Below, one piece after another: positions 35,885 to 44,186 of a stretch of DNA of 56,838 nt. Each line of letters begins with the position of its first letter. Positions within the stretch are counted from its first letter, which is position 1. Source of the stretch: an uncultured Lachnospiraceae bacterium. Lineage in GTDB: Bacteria > Bacillota > Clostridia > Lachnospirales > Lachnospiraceae. The translations under genes and the position numbers were made by a program. The notes under the pieces were generated by a model. It did not search any database, was not told the origin of the DNA, and was given only the letters and a program-made list of their open reading frames with translations. The stretch is taken from contig CANQCY010000011.1 in NCBI GenBank assembly GCA_947591245.1, positions 1 through 56,838 of the forward strand. The letters run 5' to 3'.

Positions 35885-35929
35885 TTTTTATAAAATTTAT
35901 ATAAAACTATGGAAATACATAGGATATGG

Positions 35930-35938
35930 TGGTATAAT
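35930..35938 (+). promoter_or_regulatory. Extended -10 promoter of parA
   Basis: TGGTATAAT (TGn-TATAAT) lies about 35 bases before the parA start; the -35 is poor. Confidence 0.5.
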
Positions 35939-35974
35939 AATTATTGCTAAGAAGTGCGCGTATGGAGGTAAGGT

Positions 35975-36751
35975 ATGAGTACAAAAATAATAGCAATTGC
36001 TAATCAAAAGGGTGGCGTTGGAAAGACAACGACTACTATAAATCTTTGTGCCGCAATTGCAGAAAAAGGGAAAAAAGTTCTTATGATAGATCTGGATCCT
36101 CAGGGAAATGCATCCAGTGGATTAGGTGTAGAAAAAGACGGACTTGAATTAACAGTTTATCATTTAATGATAGGTATGAAAAGTTTTGAAGAGTGTGTCA
36201 AGAAAAGCGTGTTGGAAAATTTGGATATTTTGCCGGCAAATGTACATCTTGCCGGCGTAGAAATTGAAACCCTTGATATGGAGGACAGAAATTATATTCT
36301 TTCTAAACGAATTGAAAAGGTAAAGGATAATTATGATTATATTATTATTGATTGTCCGCCGTCTTTAAATTCACTTACGATTAATTCAATGACGACAGCA
36401 GATTCAGTACTTGTCCCGATTCAGTGTGAATACTATGCTCTTGAGGGTCTGAGCCAGCTAATTTATACGATTAATCTTGTCAGGGACAGGTTAAATCCAA
36501 AGTTAGAAATAAACGGAGTAGTATTTACTATGTATGACGGAAGGACAAATTTGTCGCTCCAAGTCATAGAAAATGTGAGGGAAAATCTAAATCAGAGAAT
36601 TTATAATACGATTATACCAAGAAGCGTAAGGCTTGCGGAAGCGCCGAGCTATGGACTGCCGATCAATATTTATGACAGTAAATCAACCGGTGCGAAAGCG
36701 TACCGCGCATTAGCGGATGAAGTTATAAAAAGAGAGGAAAGCGAAAGATAA
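35975..36751 (+). CDS. parA: Chromosome partitioning ATPase ParA (Soj)
   Basis: This 258-residue ATPase has the deviant Walker A KGGVGKTTT (about residues 11-19), DLDPQGNASSGLG, Walker B DYIIIDCPPSLNSLT and a C-terminal RLAEAPSYG. It acts with ParB on the parS sites just upstream in origin segregation and control of DnaA. The start follows GGAGGTAAGGT. Confidence 0.97.
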   Translation: MSTKIIAIANQKGGVGKTTTTINLCAAIAEKGKKVLMIDLDPQGNASSGLGVEKDGLELTVYHLMIGMKSFEECVKKSVLENLDILPANVHLAGVEIETLDMEDRNYILSKRIEKVKDNYDYIIIDCPPSLNSLTINSMTTADSVLVPIQCEYYALEGLSQLIYTINLVRDRLNPKLEINGVVFTMYDGRTNLSLQVIENVRENLNQRIYNTIIPRSVRLAEAPSYGLPINIYDSKSTGAKAYRALADEVIKREESER

Positions 36752-36780
36752 TTTGTTCGCTTAGAAAATGGAGGATAGTA

Positions 36781-37656
36781 ATGGCAAAAAAGACAGGACT
36801 TGGCAAGGGCCTTGATACCTTAATTCCAACTAAAAGTCAGAATGAAACAACCGTTACAACAGTTATAAAATCAGAGGAAACAGTTGACATAAATAAAGTG
36901 GAGCCGAATAAAGACCAGCCGAGAAAATCATTTAATGAAGATTCTCTTATAGAGTTGTCGGAATCAATAAAGCAGCACGGAATAGTGCAGCCTCTTGTTG
37001 TGATGAAAAAAGATGGTTATTTTGAAATTATTGCTGGTGAACGCAGATGGCGCGCGGCCAAATTGGCTGGTCTAAAAGAAGTGCCGGTAGTAGTGAAGGA
37101 TTATTCACCGCAGGAAATTATGGAGATCGCTTTGATTGAAAATATTCAGAGAGAAGATCTGAACCCGATTGAAGAAGCGATGGCATATCAAAGACTCATC
37201 AAAGAATATGATTTGAAACAAGATGAATTAGCAGAACGCATTTCAAAAAGCCGGACTGCAATTACAAATTCGCTGAGATTATTGAAACTGGATGAAAGAG
37301 TTCAGAGCATGCTTTCGGAAGAAAGTATTTCCTGCGGACATGCCAGAGCGCTTTTGGCGATCAAAGAACCGGATATGCAATACAATACGGCGATGAAAAT
37401 TTTTGATGAAAAACTTAGCGTAAGAGAAACGGAAAAGCTTATTAAATCTTTAAATAAGGAACAACAAAGCAGATCCAAAAAGAAAAAGGAAGAGTTTAAG
37501 AATGATTTTGTTTACAGGGATCTGGAAGAAAAGCTGAAAATGATAACTGGAACAAAAGTAACAATTAACAGAAAATCCGAAAAAGCGGGAAAAATTGAGA
37601 TTGAGTATTACACGCCGGAGGACTTGGAAAAGATTATTGCAATACTCAATAAATAG
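36781..37656 (+). CDS. parB: Chromosome partitioning protein ParB (Spo0J)
   Basis: This 291-residue CTPase/DNA-binding protein has the CTP-binding GERRWRAAKLAG box, ENIQREDLNPIEEA, a helix-turn-helix with LAERISKSRTAITNSLRLL, and a C-terminal dimerisation domain. The N-terminal LGKGLDTLI contacts ParA. It lies 29 bp after parA. Confidence 0.97.
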   Translation: MAKKTGLGKGLDTLIPTKSQNETTVTTVIKSEETVDINKVEPNKDQPRKSFNEDSLIELSESIKQHGIVQPLVVMKKDGYFEIIAGERRWRAAKLAGLKEVPVVVKDYSPQEIMEIALIENIQREDLNPIEEAMAYQRLIKEYDLKQDELAERISKSRTAITNSLRLLKLDERVQSMLSEESISCGHARALLAIKEPDMQYNTAMKIFDEKLSVRETEKLIKSLNKEQQSRSKKKKEEFKNDFVYRDLEEKLKMITGTKVTINRKSEKAGKIEIEYYTPEDLEKIIAILNK

Positions 37657-37684
37657 AATATATATTCGATAGGAGGAGATAAAA

Positions 37685-38191
37685 ATGTTTCATTTTAAGG
37701 ATTTTGGGATTGAATCTGATCTTGTTATTCTGACTTTATCAGTTATATGTATTACTTTAGTTATTCTAACTATAGTTCTGTTCGTCAAGATGAGCAAGCT
37801 AAATACAAGATATCTTCTTTTTATGAGAGGAAGGGAAGGAAAGAGTTTAGAGGAAGTATTTAGTAAAAAGTTTCAAAATATGGATTACATCAATGAAGAA
37901 ATAAGCAATGTAAATGACAGGTTAAACCTGATTGAAGCAAATCTTTTGAAAACATATCAAAAAATAGGTATTGTAAAATATGATGCGTTTAAAGAGATTG
38001 GCGGTACGCTGAGTTTCGTTTTGGCACTGCTTACAAAAGAAAATGACGGATTTATTTTAAATTCCATGCATTCAAACAGTGAGGGATGTTATACTTATAT
38101 AAAAGAGGTAAAAAAAGGCGAGGTATTTGTCGCGCTTTCAGAAGAAGAAAGACAGGCGCTGGAAAATGCGATGGAAATGAAAACGCACTAA
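37685..38191 (+). CDS. DUF4446 family membrane-anchored protein
   Basis: This 168-residue protein has one N-terminal membrane helix (about 12-36), a coiled-coil-like stretch (about 60-95) and the DUF4446 core KYDAFKEIGGTLSFVLALL with ENDGFILNSMHS. The family often follows parB in Clostridia. Its function is unknown. The site AGGAGGAG is strong and the gene is 28 bp after parB, so it belongs to the same transcript. Confidence 0.85.
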   Translation: MFHFKDFGIESDLVILTLSVICITLVILTIVLFVKMSKLNTRYLLFMRGREGKSLEEVFSKKFQNMDYINEEISNVNDRLNLIEANLLKTYQKIGIVKYDAFKEIGGTLSFVLALLTKENDGFILNSMHSNSEGCYTYIKEVKKGEVFVALSEEERQALENAMEMKTH

Positions 38192-38216
38192 CTGAGGGGC
38201 GGGGCCGATTTTACAT

Positions 38217-38260
38217 AAAAAAAAGCCCTTACCCAGCAGTTGCAGGTCTGCCAAACAAGG
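38217..38260 (-). terminator. Terminator of tRNA-Lys, strand-specific
   Basis: On the minus strand the 13-base arms CCTTGTTTGGCAG and CTGCTGGGTAAGG pair without mismatch using five G-T wobbles. The loop is 8 bases, followed by GC and eight T residues. On the plus strand these wobbles become A-C mismatches. Confidence 0.8.
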
Positions 38261-38269
38261 ACTCGGGAG

Positions 38270-38342
38270 TACGCCTTTGGGGGCTCGAACCCCAGACACC
38301 CTGATTAAGAGTCAGGTGCTCTACCAACTGAGCTAAAAGCGC
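38270..38342 (-). tRNA. tRNA-Lys (anticodon CTT)
   Basis: The acceptor is GCGCTTT/AAGGCGT with G-U pairs at the end and at 5-68. The D-arm is GCTC/GAGC, the anticodon stem CCTGA/TCAGG with loop CTCTTAA, and the T-arm TGGGG-TTCGAGC-CCCCA. The discriminator is A and there is no encoded CCA. The orientation is opposite to the neighbouring genes. Confidence 0.92.
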
Positions 38343-38363
38343 TTAACTAAATTTGCAATAACT

Positions 38364-38392
38364 ATTATATAATAGAGTTGTAAAAATTGCAA
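38364..38392 (-). promoter_or_regulatory. Promoter of tRNA-Lys
   Basis: TTGCAA (38392-38387), 17 bases, TATAAT (38369-38364) on the minus strand. Confidence 0.7.
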
Positions 38393-38450
38393 TAGGAAAA
38401 ATATAAATTTTTTATAAAATATTTTATATATTGGAAGGAAATAATGGATT

Positions 38451-39653
38451 ATGAATAGAGACGATAATATAAACCGCAAAATTAAAGATACGTTGAAGGC
38501 GATGTTGTCCCATATCGGAAGTTTAATACTGATTGTGGCAGCATGCACGGCTGTTATTTCTATTATTTTAAATTGGAAAACGGTGACGTATGAGATCGGG
38601 CGCCTGGTCAAAATTCTGATGTCTTTTGTATTTGGCATCGTGTTTGCATTTTTGATTAATCCCATGATAAACAGTATTAATCATTTTCTCGATCGAACGG
38701 CGTTTAAGGGAAAAAATAAAAGGTTGTGCAAACATATCAGCGTGGCGCTGTCTTATATTATAATATTCGCTTTTACCATTATCGTGATTGTATATATTGT
38801 TCCGCAGATATCCCAAAGTATGAAGGAATTGACAAAATCGCTGGGAAAAGGATATTATTATTTGATTAATCATACTGATGAGATCCAAAAAAAATATCCT
38901 CTCCTTCCTATGAAGGATATTAGCGAATTGGTCAAGAATGTAGTACCGGAAAATATTTTCGGATATGGTACAGACTTGGCAAAGGCGATTTTCCCGTATT
39001 TGTATAATCTGTCCGCCTCTTTTATTTCCGGGCTGATTAATATTATTTTTGCCGTGGTCATTTCCTACTACGTCATTCTTGATAAAGAAAAGATTAAAAA
39101 ATCAATCAAGAGAATGATTTATGTATTTGTCAACGAAAAAAGTTCATCGTTAATTTGGAATACGTTTTGCGAATGCAATCGGATTTTTAACGGATTTTTG
39201 TATGGAAAATCAATCGATTCGCTTATTATCGGAATTTTATCGCTGGTTGTGATGTCGATTATTGGTTTGCCATACGGGCTCCTGCTGAGTCTGATCGTTG
39301 GGATTACAAATATGATTCCGTATTTTGGTCCGATCATCGGTGCGATTCCGGGCGTTATCATCTATTTGGTGATCGAGCCTAAGTATGTAATCGTTTATGT
39401 TGTTATGATATTCGTACTGCAGCAGTTTGATGGTTTGTATCTCGGCCCCAAGATTTTAGGCGACCTTACGGGAATCAAGCCATTGTGGGTTATTTTCGGA
39501 ATTACGGTAGGCGGCGCATATTTTGGCCCTCTCGGCATGTTTTTAGGCGTTCCGGCTGTAGCGGTTCTGATGCATGTTTTTAACGTGATTATGGATCGGA
39601 AAATGAAAGAAAAAATGATTCAAAAGATGAAAAACAAGGGAGAAGAGGATTAG
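38451..39653 (+). CDS. AI-2E family transporter (PF01594 type permease)
   Basis: This 400-residue polytopic membrane protein has eight or so hydrophobic segments in the family arrangement. There are two N-terminal pairs, a long extracytoplasmic stretch, and a C-terminal block with GITNMIPYFGPIIGAIPG and LGPKILGDLTGIKPLWVI. Members export small molecules or ions; the substrate cannot be read. A paralogue of the YtvI type lies at 53291-54298. The ribosome-binding site (GGAAGGA) is far from the ATG, so translation may be weak. Confidence 0.85.
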   Translation: MNRDDNINRKIKDTLKAMLSHIGSLILIVAACTAVISIILNWKTVTYEIGRLVKILMSFVFGIVFAFLINPMINSINHFLDRTAFKGKNKRLCKHISVALSYIIIFAFTIIVIVYIVPQISQSMKELTKSLGKGYYYLINHTDEIQKKYPLLPMKDISELVKNVVPENIFGYGTDLAKAIFPYLYNLSASFISGLINIIFAVVISYYVILDKEKIKKSIKRMIYVFVNEKSSSLIWNTFCECNRIFNGFLYGKSIDSLIIGILSLVVMSIIGLPYGLLLSLIVGITNMIPYFGPIIGAIPGVIIYLVIEPKYVIVYVVMIFVLQQFDGLYLGPKILGDLTGIKPLWVIFGITVGGAYFGPLGMFLGVPAVAVLMHVFNVIMDRKMKEKMIQKMKNKGEED

Positions 39654-39674
39654 CAATCCATCATATAAATGTAT

Positions 39675-39695
39675 GGCGACGGCAAAACCGCCGCC
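39675..39695 (+). terminator. Stem-loop after the AI-2E family gene
   Basis: GGCGACGG and CCGCCGCC form an 8-bp stem with one mismatch over CAAAA, followed by TATTTGAT. Confidence 0.5.
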
Positions 39696-39851
39696 TATTT
39701 GATATTGATAAGTTTCATAATATAGCATGTGGAGTTTACTATTTTATCTATTGTTCTGCATAAGCAAGGCTTTCCCGCAAAAAAATTTCTTACGCAGCGA
39801 TTTAGCTTTTTCATATGACGCCGATCCCTTTTTCTTTATTTTATGAAAGAG

Positions 39852-40490
39852 TCAGCGAAATGCTACAAGCCTGTGAATCGGCATTCCTTTAGAAGAAAAT
39901 TTTTCTTCATATTCTGTCATGATATTTTTTTCGGCAAATGGGCTGTTATGCAAGTCATACGTCACGTCCTTCAGTTTCCACGGCGGCGTATTTTGAATGG
40001 TTTCTACAGAGTAATCAAAAAGATTCCGATTATCCGTTTTAAAACAGACTGATCCATTTTCCATCAGCACATTGTCATAGAGCGCAAGAAAACGGGGGGA
40101 AGTCAGCCGGCGTTTGGCATGCCGTTCTTTCGGCCATGGATCGGAAAAATTGAGGTAAATGCGTTCTACCTCATTTTCATCAAATACTTCGCCGATGTCT
40201 TTTGCGTCCATGCGGATAAAATACAAATTGTCAATCTCGATATCTTGCCTCTTTTCGACCGCCCGGCAGAGAACGCTGGAATACATTTCTATGCCGAGAT
40301 AATTATATTGCGGATTTTGTTGTGCAAGCGCATGAATAAATTTTCCCTTTCCCATACCTATTTCAATATGGATGGGATGATCGTTCCTAAAAAACGTACG
40401 CCACTTTTTGCAGTATTCTTTTGGATTTTGTATGACATATTCGCTGTTTGCTATAAATTCCTCCGCCCCTTTTACATTTCGTAATCTCAT
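39852..40490 (-). CDS. trmB: tRNA (guanine46-N7)-methyltransferase
   Basis: This 212-residue SAM-dependent methyltransferase has the motif IEIGMGKGKFIHALA (about residue 42 on) and YLGIEMYSSVL. The TrmB signatures are IYLNFSDPWPKERHAKRRLTS and FKTDN. The orientation is against its neighbours. The gene ends about 200 bp before the AI-2E gene end. Confidence 0.96.
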   Translation of the reverse strand: MRLRNVKGAEEFIANSEYVIQNPKEYCKKWRTFFRNDHPIHIEIGMGKGKFIHALAQQNPQYNYLGIEMYSSVLCRAVEKRQDIEIDNLYFIRMDAKDIGEVFDENEVERIYLNFSDPWPKERHAKRRLTSPRFLALYDNVLMENGSVCFKTDNRNLFDYSVETIQNTPPWKLKDVTYDLHNSPFAEKNIMTEYEEKFSSKGMPIHRLVAFR

Positions 40491-40582
40491 AGTTTATATG
40501 GTTCCTTTCCGTATTTCTTCGTCTATTGTAACATAATAAGTGAAAAAAAAGAATAAAGTGTGAAAAATTTTGCGAATAGCTG

Positions 40583-40611
40583 TTGGAAAAACAGGAAAAA
40601 TCGTGTATGAT
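40583..40611 (+). promoter_or_regulatory. Promoter of the carboxypeptidase gene
   Basis: TTGGAA, 17 bases, TATGAT. Transcription would begin near 40618, giving a leader of about 125 nt before the ATG at 40745. Confidence 0.5.
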
Positions 40612-40652
40612 ATAGATGGTGAATTTATCTGGGACACGCATGGAGGTTAAGG

Positions 40653-40730
40653 TTGAAAGAGAATCGCTTTCAATCTGGCAAGTTTGCGCGCGCACGCCCA
40701 AACTTGTGTTATGCGCAGGAAACATGCGCA
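40653..40730 (+). promoter_or_regulatory. Structured 5' leader with three hairpins
   Basis: Three stems follow one another. TTGAAAG/CTTTCAA (40653-40673) is 7 bp. CAAGTTTG/CAAACTTG with inner GCG/CGC (40679-40706) is 8 plus 3 bp. TGCGCA/TGCGCA (40712-40730) is 6 bp. The ribosome-binding site GGAGG follows at about 40735. The middle stem belongs to the 27-nt element shared with the yaaL leader. Confidence 0.55.
40682..40708 (+). repeat. 27-nt hairpin element, copy 2 (carboxypeptidase leader)
   Basis: This copy is identical to the one at 4240-4266 at 24 of 27 positions. The three differences fall in the internal mismatch and the loop, while both stem parts are conserved. Confidence 0.6.
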
Positions 40731-40744
40731 AATGGAGGGAAGAA

Positions 40745-42151
40745 ATGAGAAGAAAATGGAAAGCTTTTTTGATAGGAGTCAGTATGGCAATGGCGGCAAA
40801 CGTGGCATGTGCGACGGTTTCAGCTGCCAAACCGAGTATTTTTTCAGAGACCGCATGTGTAATTGACGCTCAGTCGGGAGCAGTATTGTACGAAAAAAAC
40901 ATGAATCAGAAAGAATATCCGGCGAGTATTACAAAAATTATGACAACACTCGTCGCTCTGGAAAATGCGTCTCTTGATGAAGAGGTCGTCTATACGGAAA
41001 ATGCGTTTGCCAATTGGGAGTCCGGCGCTTCCAATGCGGGCATCAAGGTGGGCGAGCGGATTAATATGGAGGAAAGCCTTTACGCAATGATGCTGGCTTC
41101 GGCGAATGAGGCTTGCAATGGTGTGGCGGAGCATATCTCAGGCAGTATTGACGCATTTGTGAAAAAAATGAATCAGAAAGCAAAGGAGCTTGGCTGTAAA
41201 AATACTCATTTTGCAAATACAAACGGCTTGTGGAAAAAGGATCATTATACGACGGCATACGACATGGCTCTGATCGGATGCGCAGCGATTCGCAATCCCC
41301 AGTTTAAGACGATTGCCGGTACGAAAGTTTTTATTATGTCAAAAACAAATATGAATAAGCGGGGAAAAGAAAATCCGATTCTCAGCCACCATAAGATGCT
41401 GAATCCGGCCGACTCCAATTATGAATACGAATATTGCGAAGGCGGCAAGACGGGTTATACTTCGAAAAGCCGGAATACGCTTGTCACATTTGCGAAAAAA
41501 GGCGACATGGAGCTCGTGTGCGCGCTTATGAAATGCGATAATTCCTATCAGGTGGAACCGAACGCATACACGGATACAACGAAGCTCTTTAATTATTGTT
41601 TTGAAAATTATCAGAAAATAAAGATTGGCGACGATACGGCGAGTGAAATTAACAAGCAGTATTTGTTTACGAATTTCAGTCCGTTTTACAGCAAGGAGAC
41701 AAGCTGCCTTCATATTGACGAGGATGCGGGAATCGTTTTGCCGAAAGGCGTGTCCATCGATAAGGCGCAGAAGCAAATACAGTATTACGATAAGGAAGTG
41801 GAGCAGGACGGGAAGAAAATTATAGGACGCCTTTCTTACACATACAAGGGGCAGGAGGTCGGAGCATCGAATATTTATTTTGATAAAAATGATTCCATGA
41901 CGCTGAAGGACAGTATTGATATGAGCCAGTGGTTTGTGGAGGCGGTGGAAGAGGCGAGTAAACCGCCGTTTCCATGGAAAAAGGTTATTTTGCTTGTGAT
42001 TCTTGCTTTATGCGTGATTCCTCTTGTTATCATATGTACGATAAGGATCAGGAAATATAAGATCAAGACGGAAAAAAGACGCAGATTCCGAAAAAACAAG
42101 AGGCGCATGCATAAGAGGGATCAGGATTTTTATACGAGGCGGTTAAAGTAA
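40745..42151 (+). CDS. Serine-type D-Ala-D-Ala carboxypeptidase (DacF/PBP5 type)
   Basis: This 468-residue exported enzyme trims the pentapeptides of peptidoglycan. It has a signal peptide (about 1-27), the active-site SITK (Ser61, Lys64), SAN (Ser119-Asn121) and KTG (235-237). A C-terminal membrane helix (about 415-435) is followed by a very basic tail, replacing the usual amphipathic anchor. The start at 40745 was chosen for GGAGGGAAGAA upstream and the signal peptide. The open frame extends to 40616, but that part is the hairpin-rich leader. Confidence 0.9.
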   Translation: MRRKWKAFLIGVSMAMAANVACATVSAAKPSIFSETACVIDAQSGAVLYEKNMNQKEYPASITKIMTTLVALENASLDEEVVYTENAFANWESGASNAGIKVGERINMEESLYAMMLASANEACNGVAEHISGSIDAFVKKMNQKAKELGCKNTHFANTNGLWKKDHYTTAYDMALIGCAAIRNPQFKTIAGTKVFIMSKTNMNKRGKENPILSHHKMLNPADSNYEYEYCEGGKTGYTSKSRNTLVTFAKKGDMELVCALMKCDNSYQVEPNAYTDTTKLFNYCFENYQKIKIGDDTASEINKQYLFTNFSPFYSKETSCLHIDEDAGIVLPKGVSIDKAQKQIQYYDKEVEQDGKKIIGRLSYTYKGQEVGASNIYFDKNDSMTLKDSIDMSQWFVEAVEEASKPPFPWKKVILLVILALCVIPLVIICTIRIRKYKIKTEKRRRFRKNKRRMHKRDQDFYTRRLK

Positions 42152-42190
42152 GGAATTGTTACTAAATAAATTAACAAAAGGAGACAGATT

Positions 42191-42904
42191 ATGGAGATTA
42201 TTTCGTTGGAAAAGGAACTAAGAGAGAATGCATATCCGGGCCGCGGGATTGTAATCGGCAAATCCCAAAACGGAAAATATGCCGTTACTGCCTATTTTAT
42301 CATGGGGCGCAGTGAAAACAGCAGAAACCGTATTTTTGTCGAGGACGGAGAGGGCATCCGCACACAGGCATTTGATCCCGATAAGATGAGCGATCCGAGT
42401 CTGGTCATTTATGCGCCGGTTCGCGTTCTCGGCAACAAGACGATTGTTACAAACGGAGATCAGACGGATACGATTTATGAGATGATGGACAAGCAGCAGA
42501 CGTTTGAGCAGGCGCTTCGCACAAGGGAGTTTGAGCCGGACGCGCCAAACTATACGCCCCGTATTTCCGGAATTATGCATGTGGAAAATGGAATGTATAA
42601 CTATGCGATGTCTATTTTGAAGAGCAATAACGGAAATCCGGATTCATGCAATCGATACACTTATGCATACAGCAGTCCTGCTGCGGGCGAGGGGCATTTT
42701 ATTCATACATATCGATGCGATGGGAATCCGCTTCCGAGTTTTGAAGGGGAGCCGAAGCTGGTGAAAATACCGGATGATATGCAGGAATTTACGGATTTGC
42801 TGTGGAACAGCCTGAATGAAGACAATAAGGTATCTCTCTTTGTCCGTTATATTGACATCGCTGCGGGCGAGTATCAGTCAGTAATTGTAAATAAAAATAA
42901 ATAA
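42191..42904 (+). CDS. IMP cyclohydrolase (PurO-like)
   Basis: This 237-residue protein is of the PurO/IMP_cyclohyd type, not the N-terminal domain of PurH. It has PGRGIVIGKSQNGKYAVTAYF with IMGRSENSRNR at the start and the TPRISGIM and SPAAGEGHFIHTY regions. It catalyses ring closure of FAICAR to IMP. It precedes the AICAR transformylase by 15 bp, so the last two steps of purine synthesis are encoded together as separate proteins. Confidence 0.88.
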   Translation: MEIISLEKELRENAYPGRGIVIGKSQNGKYAVTAYFIMGRSENSRNRIFVEDGEGIRTQAFDPDKMSDPSLVIYAPVRVLGNKTIVTNGDQTDTIYEMMDKQQTFEQALRTREFEPDAPNYTPRISGIMHVENGMYNYAMSILKSNNGNPDSCNRYTYAYSSPAAGEGHFIHTYRCDGNPLPSFEGEPKLVKIPDDMQEFTDLLWNSLNEDNKVSLFVRYIDIAAGEYQSVIVNKNK

Positions 42905-42919
42905 TGGAGGAAGCAGTAA

Positions 42920-44098
42920 ATGAAAGAACTTGAATTAAAGTATGGTTGTAATCCGAATCAAAAACCTTCCCGTATTTTTATGGAAGAAGGGGAACTCCCG
43001 ATCAAAGTACTTAATGGAAAACCGGGATATATTAATTTTTTGGATGCGTTTAATGGCTGGCAGCTTGTGAAGGAGTTGAAAAAAGCGACGGGTCTTCCGG
43101 CTGCAACTTCATTTAAGCATGTATCGCCGGCGGGTGCGGCAGTCGGACTTCCGCTCAGCGAGGTAGAGGCGAAGATTTACTGGGTTGACGATCTTGGCGG
43201 GCTGTCGCCGCTTGCATGCGCATATGCGAGGGCAAGAGGAGCGGACCGCATGTCCTCGTACGGAGATTTTATTTCTCTCTCGGACATATGCGACGTCTCC
43301 GCTGCAAAGATCATTAAGCGGGAATTTTCCGATGGAATCATTGCGCCGGGCTATGAACCGGAGGCGCTGGAGCTTTTAAAAGAAAAGAAAAAAGGAAATT
43401 ATGCCATTATTGAGATTGACCCGGACTATGTGCCGAAGGAATTAGAACGGAAAGAAGTATTTGGCGTCACATTTGAGCAGGGGAGAAACGAGCTTGTTAT
43501 CGATGACGGCTTTTTCAGTAATGTCGTTACGCAGGTGAAGGATATTCCCGATCAGGCTAAAATTGATATGGCGATTTCTATGATTACCTTGAAATATACG
43601 CAGTCTAATTCAGTCTGCTTTGTAAAAGGCGGTCAGGCGATCGGAATCGGCGCCGGGCAGCAGTCGCGTATTCATTGTACGAGGCTTGCAGGGACAAAGG
43701 CGGATAATTGGTTTCTGCGCCAATCGCCGCAGGTGCTTGGGCTTCCGTTTAAGGAAGATATGAAGCGTGCCGACCGTGATAATGCAATTGATAATTATAT
43801 CGGGGAAGACTACATGGATGTGCTGGCAGATGGCTGCTGGGAAAAATATTTTACCGAAAAACCGCCGGTGTTTACGAAAGAGGAAAAAGCCGCGTGGCTT
43901 AAAGAATATGCAAAGGACGTTACGCTCGGATCGGATGCATTTTTCCCATTTGATGATAACATTGAGCGTGCATTCCGGAGCGGCGTGAAATATATCGCGC
44001 AGCCGGGCGGTTCCATCCGCGATCAGGATGTGATTGACGCATGTGACAGACACGGAATTGCCATGTGCTTTACGGGACTCAGATTGTTCCACCACTAA
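42920..44098 (+). CDS. AICAR formyltransferase (stand-alone)
   Basis: This 392-residue protein equals the transformylase part of PurH. It has KYGCNPNQKPSRIF, the SFKHVSPAGAAVGLPL motif with the catalytic Lys-His, TQSNSVCFVKGGQAIGIGAGQQSR, and an ending with PGGSIRDQDVIDACD. It transfers a formyl group from 10-formyl-THF to AICAR. It ends at a strong terminator. Confidence 0.92.
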   Translation: MKELELKYGCNPNQKPSRIFMEEGELPIKVLNGKPGYINFLDAFNGWQLVKELKKATGLPAATSFKHVSPAGAAVGLPLSEVEAKIYWVDDLGGLSPLACAYARARGADRMSSYGDFISLSDICDVSAAKIIKREFSDGIIAPGYEPEALELLKEKKKGNYAIIEIDPDYVPKELERKEVFGVTFEQGRNELVIDDGFFSNVVTQVKDIPDQAKIDMAISMITLKYTQSNSVCFVKGGQAIGIGAGQQSRIHCTRLAGTKADNWFLRQSPQVLGLPFKEDMKRADRDNAIDNYIGEDYMDVLADGCWEKYFTEKPPVFTKEEKAAWLKEYAKDVTLGSDAFFPFDDNIERAFRSGVKYIAQPGGSIRDQDVIDACDRHGIAMCFTGLRLFHH

Positions 44099-44116
44099 GC
44101 AAAAACAGCATGAATG

Positions 44117-44162
44117 AAAAAGCTTCCGTACCGCCGGTTATCTGCGGTATGGAAGCTTTTTT
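44117..44162 (+). terminator. Terminator after the AICAR formyltransferase gene
   Basis: AAAAGCTTCC-TACCGC and GCGGTA-GGAAGCTTTT pair over a 9-base loop with a mismatch, followed by TT. Being symmetric it may also stop the convergent GH43 transcript. Confidence 0.9.
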
Positions 44163-44186
44163 CATGAAATATAGCAGCATGCGTTT

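Noticed and set aside
42191-44098. Broken purH (frameshift into two pieces)
   Set aside because: The first protein is of the PurO type, not the PurH cyclohydrolase domain, and both frames have their own starts and ribosome-binding sites.
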